DNA from: Bacillota bacterium
GTDB taxonomy: Bacteria > Bacillota > Clostridia > Lachnospirales > Cellulosilyticaceae
DNA length: 54,363 bases
Assembly (NCBI GenBank): GCA_023410675.1
Contig: JAEYPM010000028.1
Coordinates: forward strand, 1-54,363
Direction: 5' to 3'
A program made the position numbers and the translations under genes. Each line of letters opens with the position of its first letter. Position 1 is the first letter of the stretch. Under the pieces are notes generated by a model. It searched no databases. It had not been told where the DNA came from and saw only the letters and a list, made by a program, of their open reading frames with translations. Positions 18,108 to 26,762 of this stretch are shown piece after piece.

Positions 18108-18599
18108 ATGAACTGGGTTGTAGTTACTATTATATTAGCTGTCGTGCTTGCTGCACTCGTGGGATTATATTTTTGGGGTAAGAAAATGCAGAAAAAATAT
18201 GACGAGCAGCAACAATTAATCAATCAAAATAAACAGGCAGCAACATTATTTGTTATAGATAAAAAGAAAGATAAGCTTGACAACCTTAAGCTTCCAAAAC
18301 AAGTTAAAGATCAAATGCCTAAGTTATATAAAAATAGAAAAATGCCGGTTGTGGTTGCAAAAATAGGACCTCAAATTCAAACTTTCATGTGTGATGAAAG
18401 AGTATACGATAGTATTCCAGTAAAAAAGCAAATTAAAGTAGAGTTAGCAGGAATATTGATTGTAAATGTATTAAGTGGAAAATTACCAACACCTAAGAAA
18501 AAAGGCTTAAAAGCAAAAATGTATGATATGGCACAAAAAGGCAGCCAAGACAGTAATAACAGCAAAAACAACAATAATAGTAAAAATAAGAAGAAGTAA
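18108..18599 (+). CDS. membrane-anchored protein of unknown function
   Basis: A 163-residue protein. Residues 3-23 form one membrane helix (VVVTIILAVVLAALVGLYFW). It is followed by a basic cytoplasmic-type stretch, a small alpha/beta-looking region (about 45-130, containing FVIDKKKDKLDNL and KVELAGILIVNVLSG), and an Asn/Lys-rich low-complexity tail (about 147-163). I do not recognise the family. The start has AAGGAG at a good distance. Single gene with its own terminator at 18598. Confidence 0.75.
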   Translation: MNWVVVTIILAVVLAALVGLYFWGKKMQKKYDEQQQLINQNKQAATLFVIDKKKDKLDNLKLPKQVKDQMPKLYKNRKMPVVVAKIGPQIQTFMCDERVYDSIPVKKQIKVELAGILIVNVLSGKLPTPKKKGLKAKMYDMAQKGSQDSNNSKNNNNSKNKKK

Positions 18600-18636
18600 A
18601 TCTGCATACAACCTATATGCAGATTTATTTATTTTT
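18598..18636 (+). terminator. terminator after the 163-residue membrane protein gene
   Basis: A perfect 11-bp stem (18598-18608 with 18616-18626), a 7-base loop, then a T-rich run. Confidence 0.85.
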
Positions 18637-18721
18637 GGGAAAACATTAATTGAATAAAAAACCTCATATGAGTGACAATAATTTGATATAAGCGTGTTTT
18701 TCTATTTGAGGAGGTAAAACT

Positions 18722-19552
18722 GTGTTTTCTAAAAGAATAAAGTTTTTAAAGAAACTTTTAAAGAGATATTTAGATCATGGGGTAGCCGCGATTAGTGCAC
18801 AGATGGCATACAATTGGATTTTAGCTTTTTTCCCTTTTCTTATTTTTTTGATTACACTTGCAACGTACACACCTATTACCATTACTTTAATACTTGATTA
18901 TGTTAGAGAACTCGTGCCAGAGACTGCTATGACTTTTATTGAAAATACACTGAGTCAATTTATTGAATATAGAAGTCCAACACTTTTATCTGTAGGTGTT
19001 ATTGCATCGATATGGACAGCATCGACAGCGGTTAAAAGTATGATCCGAGGTGTAAGGATTGCTTATGATGATACGCAGATAAGACCTTTTTGGCGAAGCC
19101 GGCTAGTTGCTATTATGTACACAGTGCTATTTGCAATTATAATACTTGCACTTATGATATTTTTAGTGTTTGGTAATATAGTTGGACACAATATGATTAA
19201 CTACTTGAAGTTTGAAGCAAGCTGCTGTATGCCTATATGGAATAAAATACGTTTGTCAGTTTCAATGGTTTTAATCCTTGTGGCACTTTATCTTATTTAT
19301 CGTTTTATACCAAAGCACGAAGGGAAATATAGATGTGTTTGGCCAGGGACAATTACGATAACATTGGTATGGTATGTATTCTCCATGTTATTTTCTCTTT
19401 ATATAGACAATTATGCAAAATACAACCAAATGTATGGTAGCATAGGGGGGATTTTTGTTCTTTTAATTTGGCTTTATGCAAGCTGCACGTTGATTATTAT
19501 TGGTGGAGAAATTAATGGACTTGTTGGAGAACTAAAAAAAGGTATTTCTTGA
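18722..19552 (+). CDS. YihY/BrkB family inner-membrane protein
   Basis: A 276-residue integral membrane protein of the YihY/virulence factor BrkB family (the RNase BN label used for it in older annotations is wrong for the family). About six hydrophobic segments are visible. The family segments HGVAAISAQMAYNWILAFFP near the start and YGSIGGIFVLLIWLYASC near the end are present. The molecular role is not established. The start is GTG 18722, with GAGGAGG 7 bases upstream. It stands alone between the 163-residue protein and aag. Confidence 0.88.
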   Translation: MFSKRIKFLKKLLKRYLDHGVAAISAQMAYNWILAFFPFLIFLITLATYTPITITLILDYVRELVPETAMTFIENTLSQFIEYRSPTLLSVGVIASIWTASTAVKSMIRGVRIAYDDTQIRPFWRSRLVAIMYTVLFAIIILALMIFLVFGNIVGHNMINYLKFEASCCMPIWNKIRLSVSMVLILVALYLIYRFIPKHEGKYRCVWPGTITITLVWYVFSMLFSLYIDNYAKYNQMYGSIGGIFVLLIWLYASCTLIIIGGEINGLVGELKKGIS

Positions 19553-19651
19553 GATATAAGAACAAAAAATATATAATAATATTAACTATTTTGAAAAATT
19601 CAATAGTATGCTTAGAATTTGAATGTGCATTGAATTAGGATAGGAGATTAT

Positions 19652-20260
19652 ATGATAATAATAGATCAGTCATTTTACTTAAGAGATGGTTTAAATGTAG
19701 CAAAAGATTTAATTGGGAAAATACTTGTCCGAGAGTATCAAGAGAAGACATATCGTTATAAAATAGTAGAAACAGAAGCTTATATGGCACCAGAAGATAA
19801 AGCCTCTCATGCATATGGGGGGAAGCTTACGCCAAGAACAAGGCCAATGTTCGAACAGGGTGGCATTACCTATATTTATCTGATATATGGCATGTATCAT
19901 TGTCTTAATATCGTTGCTCAAAAAAAGGGGACAGCTCATGCCGTGCTTATTAGGGCTTTAGAGCCTATAGATCAAGAATCAATTAATTTTGCTTCTGATA
20001 ATAGGAATATAAAATCTAAGAAAATGTATGACCTTACTAATGGACCAGGTAAACTCTGCAAGGCACTGATTATTGATAAGAGTCTAAATGAGATTCTAGT
20101 GACCAAACAAAATCCACTTTATATAGAAGATGCACCAGCTCAAAAAAATATTGTATCTGATAAAAGAATCAACATTGCCTATGCAGAGGAATATCAAGAT
20201 ATGCCATGGCGATTCTATATAGAAGGAAATCCCTATGTATCCGTTTTAAAAGCTAAGTAA
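19652..20260 (+). CDS. aag: DNA-3-methyladenine glycosylase
   Basis: Base-excision repair enzyme of the AAG/MPG fold (202 residues, usual length). It removes 3-methyladenine and related damaged purines. The signature IVETEAYMAPEDKASHA holds the conserved Glu and the segment that enters the minor groove. It is followed by GGITYIYLIYGMYHCLNIV and the DLTNGPGKL block. The start ATG 19652 has TAGGAG upstream. It ends 21 bases before metF, so it may be first gene of the methionine unit, although a functional link is not obvious. Confidence 0.94.
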   Translation: MIIIDQSFYLRDGLNVAKDLIGKILVREYQEKTYRYKIVETEAYMAPEDKASHAYGGKLTPRTRPMFEQGGITYIYLIYGMYHCLNIVAQKKGTAHAVLIRALEPIDQESINFASDNRNIKSKKMYDLTNGPGKLCKALIIDKSLNEILVTKQNPLYIEDAPAQKNIVSDKRINIAYAEEYQDMPWRFYIEGNPYVSVLKAK

Positions 20261-20281
20261 AAATAAAAGGTGGTAAATAGT

Positions 20282-21160
20282 ATGAAAGTACAAGAAATCT
20301 ATAAAAATAAAAAACCTACTTTTTCTTTTGAGATATTCCCCCCTAAGCAGACAGGGACACTTGAGAGCATTTATAGCACCATTGATGCATTAGCAAGTCT
20401 TAGTCCAGACTTTATGAGTGTGACCTATGGTGCAGGAGGAAGTAGTAGACAAAATACAGTCGAAATATGCAGTGCAGTTCAAAATAACTACAATATTACT
20501 GCACTAGCACACCTAACATGTATCGGTTCTAACAAAAAAGATATAGACGAAATACTAGAAAGACTTCAGACAAACAAAATTAAAAATATATTGGCACTCA
20601 GAGGAGACTTAGTTGGAGCAGATGGTTTAGGTGATTTTCGTTATGCGTCTGATTTGATACGATACATAAAAGATAAATATAATTTTGGAATCGTGGCAGC
20701 ATGTTACCCAGAAAAACATATCGATGCCTATAGTATTGATCAAGATATTGAGCATTTAAAATATAAAACTTCCCAAGGCGTAGACCTTCTGGTAACACAG
20801 TTGTTTTTTGATAATAATATTTTCTATACATGGCTGGATAAAGTAAGAAAGGTAGGGATCAATATTCCGATAGTTGCTGGAATTATGCCTATTACTTCAC
20901 CTAATCAGTTAGAACGATTAGTAACTCTTTGTGGGGCAAGTGTACCTGAAGGAGTTCAAAGGCTTATTAAAGCCTATCATCATAACAAAGCAGCATTAAA
21001 AGAAGCAGGAATAGCTTATGCAACGAGTCAAATTGTTGAGCTTTTAGCTTATGGCGTAGATGGCATACATTTATATACTATGAATCAAGCAGATATAGCA
21101 CAGCGGATTAGTGAAAACTTAAGAGGTATATTATACGCATTAAAAGTAAAGAGGGCATAG
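20282..21160 (+). CDS. metF: 5,10-methylenetetrahydrofolate reductase
   Basis: Reduces methylene-THF to methyl-THF, the methyl donor for MetH. The protein has 292 residues from ATG 20282; an upstream in-frame GTG at 20270 lies inside the AAAGGTGG ribosome-binding site and is not the start. The N-terminal FSFEIFPPK with the conserved Glu, the MSVTYGAGGSSR segment and LALRGD are all present, and the length is that of a single-domain bacterial MetF. Four bases separate its stop from the next gene, and the whole run to metH is one transcription unit. Confidence 0.95.
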   Translation: MKVQEIYKNKKPTFSFEIFPPKQTGTLESIYSTIDALASLSPDFMSVTYGAGGSSRQNTVEICSAVQNNYNITALAHLTCIGSNKKDIDEILERLQTNKIKNILALRGDLVGADGLGDFRYASDLIRYIKDKYNFGIVAACYPEKHIDAYSIDQDIEHLKYKTSQGVDLLVTQLFFDNNIFYTWLDKVRKVGINIPIVAGIMPITSPNQLERLVTLCGASVPEGVQRLIKAYHHNKAALKEAGIAYATSQIVELLAYGVDGIHLYTMNQADIAQRISENLRGILYALKVKRA

Positions 21161-21164
21161 ATCA

Positions 21165-21836
21165 GTGAATATCAATCAATTGATTATACAAGAAGTGTTA
21201 AGATATATAAATGTACCCTATATGAAAGCTGAAGATGAGCTGAAACAGCAAATTGAAATGCTGTATGAGAAACTAGAACAAAGCGTAAGGGCAAAGCATA
21301 CTTACAAGTTAGTAAATGTACAAATACAAGAAAACGAAGTTCTATTTTTAGATACGACCCTCAGGATTAAAAGCAAAGATTTAGCAGGTTTATTAAAGCA
21401 TGCAAACCAGTGTTTTATATTAGCAGTTACACTAGGAATAGAAGCAGATCAAATGATTCACAAAGCACAGAAAATAAATATGTCTGATGCCGTGATACTT
21501 GATGCTTGTGCTAGTGTACTGGTTGAAAAAGTGTGTGACGATATAGAAAGCACTATTATGAAAACATTAAATGAGAATGAATTTCTGACGATGCGCTATA
21601 GTCCGGGTTATGGAGATGTCTCTATAGAAGTGCAATCTGAGCTTATTGACATTTTACAAACTGCAAAAGCCATAGGGCTTACTGTAAGTAAAAGTTATAT
21701 GCTCCTTCCAACAAAGTCTATAACTGCTTTTATAGGAATATCTACAAAAAAGGAAAATAGACAAAAAAGCTGCTCAAGGTGTAATCTTAAGGAATCATGT
21801 ATATATAGGAAAAGAGGAGATAAATGTGGGACTTGA
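21165..21836 (+). CDS. free-standing methionine synthase activation domain protein
   Basis: A 223-residue protein corresponding to the C-terminal AdoMet-binding reactivation domain of MetH (PF02965 type). This domain helps re-methylate oxidised cobalamin. The signature MRYSPGYGDVSIE sits near residue 145, and the IGLTVSKSYMLLPTKSITAFIGIS segment (split here by my reading into known blocks) matches the family. The C-terminus adds four cysteines in a CSRC-x5-C-x7-C-like pattern, as often seen in these small homologues. The start is GTG 21165 with GAGGG upstream. It overlaps metH by 11 bases, which itself lacks this domain. Confidence 0.88.
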   Translation: MNINQLIIQEVLRYINVPYMKAEDELKQQIEMLYEKLEQSVRAKHTYKLVNVQIQENEVLFLDTTLRIKSKDLAGLLKHANQCFILAVTLGIEADQMIHKAQKINMSDAVILDACASVLVEKVCDDIESTIMKTLNENEFLTMRYSPGYGDVSIEVQSELIDILQTAKAIGLTVSKSYMLLPTKSITAFIGISTKKENRQKSCSRCNLKESCIYRKRGDKCGT

Positions 21837-24204
21837 TCATATCAATAAAAAATTTTTATTTTTCGATGGAGCAATGGGAACCCTTCTGCAAAGAAAAGGT
21901 TTAAAATTAGGAGAAATACCAGAGCTTTATAACTTTGAGCATCCAGAAACTATTATGGAAATACACAGAGACTATTTAGAAGCTGGAGCTAATTTTGTCA
22001 CAACAAATACCTTTGGGGCAAATAGGTATAAAATAGAAAAGTCAACTTATTCAGTGGCTGAGGTTGTAACGCAGGCTGTTAAGCTTGCCATAAAAGCTAA
22101 AGAAGACTTTAAAGAGGCACAAGTAGTTTTGGATATTGGATCTACAGGTAAAATGTTAAAGCCTATTGGCGACACCCCTTTTGAAGAGATCTATGAAGTC
22201 TTTAAAGAGCAAGTAGTAGCAGGCGAACAAGCAGGTTGTGACTTGGTACTTTTTGAAACCTTTACAGATATTTATGAGCTTAAAGCAGCCATTCTTGCAG
22301 CGAAAGAAAATACACATCTTCCAATATTTGCAACGATGAGCTTTGAAGAAAGTGGAAGAACCTTTTTTGGGACAGGTATTGAGGAGATGGTTACAACTTT
22401 AGAAGGACTTGGCGTAACAGCTTTAGGTGTTAATTGCTCGCTTGGGCCAAAACAGTTAATGCCTATTGTAGAAAAGTTATTAAGGATTACTTCAACGCCG
22501 GTACTTCTTCAACCCAATGCAGGCCTTCCTATAATAAAAGAAGGTAATGCAAGCTATGATATTACAGAAGATGAGTTTGCACAGTATATGAGAGAGTATG
22601 CACAAATGGGCGTTAGTATACTTGGAGGATGCTGCGGAACAAGTCCGTCTTATATTCAAAAAATGATTCGATTAATAGAAGGTGTAAATTATAAACCGAT
22701 TGATGATAAAGAAATTACAGCTGTATGCAGTAACAGTATGACAGTTGTCTTAGATGACATTAAAATTGTTGGAGAAAGACTCAATCCAACAGGTAAAAAA
22801 CTTCTTGCAGAAATGATAAGAAAAAATGATTTAGATTATCTTATAAAAGAAGCTATGAAGCAGGAAGAACAAGGTGCTCATATATTGGATGTCAACGTAG
22901 GGCTTCCAGATATTGACGAAGAAAGTACCCTTAAAAATGTTATTACAGAACTTCAAAGTGTAACAAAACTTCCTCTTCAAATAGATTCATCTAATATAAA
23001 AGCAATTGAAGCAGCCACAAGGTTATATAATGGCAAGCCCATTATTAATTCTGTAAATGGAAAGAAAGAAAGTTTAGATGCTGTTTTACCAATTGCTAAA
23101 AAATATGGAGCTTGTGTAATTGGGCTTACACTTGATGAGAATGGAATACCTGAAACAGCTGAAGGTAGGTTTGAAATTGCTAAGAAAATAGTGACGGCTG
23201 CAGAAGAAATAGGTATTCCAAAAAAGAATATTATTATTGATTGTTTGGTACTAACAGCATCTGCACAGCAAAAATTGGTACAAGAAACTTTAAAAGCAGT
23301 CAGACTTGTAAAAGAAAAACTAAGTGTAAAAACCATGCTTGGTGTTAGCAATGTATCATTTGGGCTTCCCAATAGAGGACTCCTTAACAAAACCATGCTT
23401 GCTTTAGCACTAGCACATGGACTAGATGCTGCGATTATGAATCCAGGAGATGAGGCCATGACAGAAATAATAGACAGTTTTAGAGTGCTTATGAATTATG
23501 ATGAGGAAGCAAAAGACTATATTGAGAAAAATAGAGACCGCGTACAAGCTAAAGAAATGAACTTACCTGTGCAAGAACAAAGTTTCTCTATCGAACAGGC
23601 TATTATCCAAGGGCTTAGAGATCAAGCAAGGCTTGAAGCAATAGAGCTTCTTAAAAATGAACATCCTATGGATATTATTGAAAAATATATTATCCCAACC
23701 CTCAATAAAGTAGGAAAAGATTATGAAAAGCAGATCTTATTTTTACCACAGCTAATAAAGTCTGCTGAAGCTGCTCAATATATCTTCCAAGAAATAAAAA
23801 TGGCACTGATGGAGGAGCAAAATAGTGAAGCAAAGCAAGAACAAATAGTTCTGGCAACAGTCTACGGAGATATACACGATATAGGAAAAAACATTGTTAA
23901 GGTCATTTTGGAAAATTATAACTACGCTCTTATAGATTTAGGGAAAGATGTGCCAAAAGAAGAAGTCCTTAAAGCAGTTAGGGAAAGTGAGGTAAAATTA
24001 CTTGGCTTAAGTGCACTGATGACAACAACTGTAGCGAGCATGAAGGAGACAATAGAACTTGTGAAACAGGAGTGCCCTTGGTGTAAGGTAGTAGTGGGCG
24101 GTGCAGTACTGACAGAGGAACTTGCTTATAGTATAGGGGCAGATTACTATGCAAAGGATGCCATGGAAACAGTAAGAGCTGCGGATAGTGTATTTAATAG
24201 ATAA
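21826..24204 (+). CDS. metH: cobalamin-dependent methionine synthase, lacking the activation domain
   Basis: Transfers methyl from methyl-THF via cobalamin to homocysteine. The 792-residue protein carries three of the usual four parts. First is the homocysteine/zinc barrel (about 1-290), with cysteines in GVNCSLGP (about 204) and GGCCGTSP (about 269-270). Next is the pterin-binding barrel (about 310-570, GERLNPTGKK at its start). Last is the cap plus B12-binding domain (about 590-790) with the cobalamin ligand in DIHDIGKNIV (about 683-692). The fourth, activation, domain is encoded separately upstream. The start GTG 21826 lies inside the previous gene. Normal length for this split class. Confidence 0.95.
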   Translation: MGLDHINKKFLFFDGAMGTLLQRKGLKLGEIPELYNFEHPETIMEIHRDYLEAGANFVTTNTFGANRYKIEKSTYSVAEVVTQAVKLAIKAKEDFKEAQVVLDIGSTGKMLKPIGDTPFEEIYEVFKEQVVAGEQAGCDLVLFETFTDIYELKAAILAAKENTHLPIFATMSFEESGRTFFGTGIEEMVTTLEGLGVTALGVNCSLGPKQLMPIVEKLLRITSTPVLLQPNAGLPIIKEGNASYDITEDEFAQYMREYAQMGVSILGGCCGTSPSYIQKMIRLIEGVNYKPIDDKEITAVCSNSMTVVLDDIKIVGERLNPTGKKLLAEMIRKNDLDYLIKEAMKQEEQGAHILDVNVGLPDIDEESTLKNVITELQSVTKLPLQIDSSNIKAIEAATRLYNGKPIINSVNGKKESLDAVLPIAKKYGACVIGLTLDENGIPETAEGRFEIAKKIVTAAEEIGIPKKNIIIDCLVLTASAQQKLVQETLKAVRLVKEKLSVKTMLGVSNVSFGLPNRGLLNKTMLALALAHGLDAAIMNPGDEAMTEIIDSFRVLMNYDEEAKDYIEKNRDRVQAKEMNLPVQEQSFSIEQAIIQGLRDQARLEAIELLKNEHPMDIIEKYIIPTLNKVGKDYEKQILFLPQLIKSAEAAQYIFQEIKMALMEEQNSEAKQEQIVLATVYGDIHDIGKNIVKVILENYNYALIDLGKDVPKEEVLKAVRESEVKLLGLSALMTTTVASMKETIELVKQECPWCKVVVGGAVLTEELAYSIGADYYAKDAMETVRAADSVFNR

Positions 24205-24263
24205 ATGGGGATTACACAGGCGATATTTGAAAATTCGAAATGTGCGTTCTATAGAGGGTTTCC

Positions 24264-24292
24264 TTGAAAAAGTTTACAATTCATATTATCAT
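24264..24292 (+). promoter_or_regulatory. candidate sigma-A promoter of the GGDEF-wecB unit
   Basis: TTGAAA (24264-24269), 17 bases, TATCAT (24287-24292); transcription would start near 24299. Confidence 0.45.
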
Positions 24293-24332
24293 AGAGTAAA
24301 GGTGCTTGTTTATTCTAAAGGAGTGGATGCTA

Positions 24333-25385
24333 TTGACATCAGACACATCTAGATATAAAGACAAGATAGAAAAACTTGAGCAGGAACTAGAGCAGCAGAG
24401 AGGAACACTTTGGTTACTTGGTGAGATTATGAAGCAAAGTGCAAATATAGAATCCTTTAAGCAGCTTATGTCGATATTAACCGATATGGTTATGGGTGTC
24501 ATGGGGGTTACAAGCTGTTATTTATGCATAGAAAATGAAGGCAGGCAAGATTTGAAGATTTTTTTCAGAAGCAACAATTATGATAATCAATTTATGGAAA
24601 CCAATCAAGAAATAGTGCCTCGCGATATAAAAAAATTAGATAAGCCACGTAAATTTACTTCTAAAGATATAATGGGTCCTATTCTTGAAGGCATGGATAT
24701 TCCAAAAACAAGGTTAGCACTTCCACTTATAGCTTTTAGTGATAATAATATATTTGGAGCACTTGTCTTAGAACATGATGAAGATGACTTTTTTACGGAA
24801 AATAAAATAGCTTTTTTTGAAAATATTGCTATTTTTGTAGCACTGAATGCTAGAAACTCAAAGTTGTTTCAGTTAGTATCAAAACAAGCCAATATAGATG
24901 TTTTGACAGGTGTCTATAACAGAAGGTGTCTTACAGATAGAATTGAAGAAATTGTATCCATAAACAATGTACTATCTGTAGCAGTTATTGATACAGATAA
25001 CTTTAAAAGAGTTAATGATACACTAGGCCATCTAAGGGGCGATGATCTTCTTAGAGCCATTTCACAAATAGCCAAAGGCTATGTTAGAGAGTTTGGCGGC
25101 AATGTTATTCGGTATGGAGGGGATGAATTTGTTATCCTTTTACCCAAGCCAATTGAAGAGAGTAAAAAAATTTTCGAAGACTTTAGAAATGCAGTAACTT
25201 ATATACCTATCGTATATGATATTAAAATAAATGTCACTGTGACCATAGGTGTCTGCTCGTATCCTGAGATTTGTATGGACCTTGAAGACGTTGTGCGGAT
25301 AGCAGACAATGCACTTATACGAGGGAAAAAAGAGGGTAAAAACAGAGTAGTTATAGCCACTACTAAGGACTATAAGAAAGACTAA
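24333..25385 (+). CDS. GAF-GGDEF protein, probable diguanylate cyclase
   Basis: Predicted to make cyclic di-GMP from GTP. The protein has about 350 residues. TTG 24333 is chosen because AAAGGAG (24317-24323) is 9 bases upstream; ATG 24327 is the alternative but only 3 bases from it. An N-terminal coiled coil (about 5-30) leads into a GAF-like sensory domain (about 40-190) and a GGDEF domain (about 190-345). The catalytic RYGGDEF (near 262) and DTDNFKRVND are intact, so activity is plausible. The inhibitory RxxD site five residues before GGDEF is absent. No membrane helix: a cytosolic sensor of unknown ligand. It ends 12 bases before wecB. Confidence 0.88.
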   Translation: MTSDTSRYKDKIEKLEQELEQQRGTLWLLGEIMKQSANIESFKQLMSILTDMVMGVMGVTSCYLCIENEGRQDLKIFFRSNNYDNQFMETNQEIVPRDIKKLDKPRKFTSKDIMGPILEGMDIPKTRLALPLIAFSDNNIFGALVLEHDEDDFFTENKIAFFENIAIFVALNARNSKLFQLVSKQANIDVLTGVYNRRCLTDRIEEIVSINNVLSVAVIDTDNFKRVNDTLGHLRGDDLLRAISQIAKGYVREFGGNVIRYGGDEFVILLPKPIEESKKIFEDFRNAVTYIPIVYDIKINVTVTIGVCSYPEICMDLEDVVRIADNALIRGKKEGKNRVVIATTKDYKKD

Positions 25386-25397
25386 GAGGAGATACAC

Positions 25398-26555
25398 ATG
25401 ATTAATCAGTTAAGAGTAATGAGCATATTTGGAACAAGACCAGAGGCTGTTAAAATGGCACCACTTATCAAAGAACTTGAAAAAAGTAATATGATTGAGA
25501 GCATTGTATGTGTTACCGCACAGCATAGGGAAATGCTTGATCAAGTCATGGACATCTTTAAACTTAAAGCAGATTATGACCTTGATATTATGAAGCAAAG
25601 GCAAACCTTAACAGATATTACAACGAGAGTTCTTCAAGGTCTTGGAGAAGTACTAGATGAGACAAAGCCTGATATAGTTCTAGTTCATGGAGATACAACC
25701 ACCTCTTTTGTGGCAGCACTTGCAGCTTTTTATAAACAAATAAAAGTAGGACATGTTGAAGCGGGGCTTAGAACCTACAATCGCTATGAACCTTTTCCAG
25801 AAGAGATGAATAGAAAGCTTACAGGGTCACTTGCTAATCTTCATTTTTCACCCACACCGCTTGCAAAAGAAAATCTATTAAAAGAGTTTGTTGATGAGAA
25901 TAGCATATTTGTTACTGGAAATACAGTTATTGATGCTTTAAAAACAACTGTAGAAGAAGATTATCAATTCACTGTACAGGAGCTCAATCAAATTAACTAT
26001 AACAAGCATAGAGTGATTACCATGACAGCTCACAGAAGAGAGAATCTTGGTAGGCCTCTTGAAAATATTTGCAGTGCAGTAAAACAAATTGCACTAGAGT
26101 ATGAAGATGTAGAAGTTGTATATGCAGTCCATAAAAATCCTGCAGTTAGAGAGGTAGCAGAAACGATCTTAAAAGATATGCCAAGAGTTCACTTGGTGGA
26201 TCCTCTGGATATTAAAGATATGCACAACCTTATGAGAAGATCCTATTTGGTGCTTACGGATTCAGGGGGGCTTCAAGAAGAAGTGCCTTCACTTGGTAAG
26301 CCAGTCCTTGTCTTAAGAAATGTAACAGAAAGGCCAGAAGGCATAGAAGCGGGAACACTAAAACTAGCGGGGATAGAAAAAGACACTATTTATCAAATGA
26401 CAAAGGAATTATTAGAGGATACAGAGCTTTATCATAGAATGGCACAAGCTAAAAATCCATTTGGAGATGGAAGGGCTTCACAAAGAATTGTAGAGGCAAT
26501 TCTTTATAGCTTTAACTACACTCATGAAAAACCAAAAGACTATAGTTATAAATAG
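25398..26555 (+). CDS. wecB: UDP-N-acetylglucosamine 2-epimerase, non-hydrolysing
   Basis: Converts UDP-GlcNAc to UDP-ManNAc for teichoic-acid linkage units, capsule or other surface glycans. The protein has 385 residues, the normal length. Family blocks in order are GTRPEAVKMAPL (N-terminus), HGDTTTSFVAALAAF, GHVEAGLRTYNRYEPFPEE (about 113-131), TAHRRENLGRPL and LTDSGGLQEEVPSLGKPVL with the catalytic Glu. The allosteric-site region looks conserved. The start ATG 25398 has AAGAGGAG upstream. It follows the GGDEF gene in the same unit and is ended by the terminator at 26563. Confidence 0.95.
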   Translation: MINQLRVMSIFGTRPEAVKMAPLIKELEKSNMIESIVCVTAQHREMLDQVMDIFKLKADYDLDIMKQRQTLTDITTRVLQGLGEVLDETKPDIVLVHGDTTTSFVAALAAFYKQIKVGHVEAGLRTYNRYEPFPEEMNRKLTGSLANLHFSPTPLAKENLLKEFVDENSIFVTGNTVIDALKTTVEEDYQFTVQELNQINYNKHRVITMTAHRRENLGRPLENICSAVKQIALEYEDVEVVYAVHKNPAVREVAETILKDMPRVHLVDPLDIKDMHNLMRRSYLVLTDSGGLQEEVPSLGKPVLVLRNVTERPEGIEAGTLKLAGIEKDTIYQMTKELLEDTELYHRMAQAKNPFGDGRASQRIVEAILYSFNYTHEKPKDYSYK

Positions 26556-26562
26556 GATGAAT

Positions 26563-26600
26563 AAGCATTGGAACAAAACTCATTGTTGCAATGCTTTTTT
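26563..26600 (+). terminator. terminator after wecB
   Basis: An 8-bp stem (26563-26570 with 26589-26596), an 18-base loop and a T run to 26600. Confidence 0.8.
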
Positions 26601-26649
26601 AAACCTTAAGATTTTAGTGAGTTACTGGTAGATTTATGACAATTTATGT

Positions 26650-26677
26650 TAAAGAAATTAGCCCAAAATGTCGATAA
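26650..26677 (+). promoter_or_regulatory. sigma-28/SigD-type promoter of the giant FnIII pair
   Basis: TAAA (26650-26653), a 16-base spacer, GTCGATAA (26670-26677). The form agrees with the SigD consensus (TAAA, 15-16 bases, GCCGATAT) and is nearly identical to the flagellin promoter at 53617-53644. The leader to ATG 26763 is about 80 bases, similar to flagellin. I found no convincing sigma-A promoter in the gap. The assignment is by comparison with the known consensus. Confidence 0.65.
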
Positions 26678-26762
26678 AAAAAGTATATGAGTTGTAATTT
26701 TTATTATGAATTTTTGTAAACAACATTTTAATGAATATATGACATTTCGAGGGGGAACGATC

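Noticed and set aside
22977..23459. 160-codon minus-strand frame within metH
   Set aside because: It is a shadow of a well-conserved gene; low-complexity Ser/Ala-rich translation and no ribosome-binding site.
26706..26762. 19-codon N-terminal extension of FnIII protein A
   Set aside because: It would put charged residues before the signal peptide; ATG 26763 has GAGGGGG and gives a normal signal peptide.
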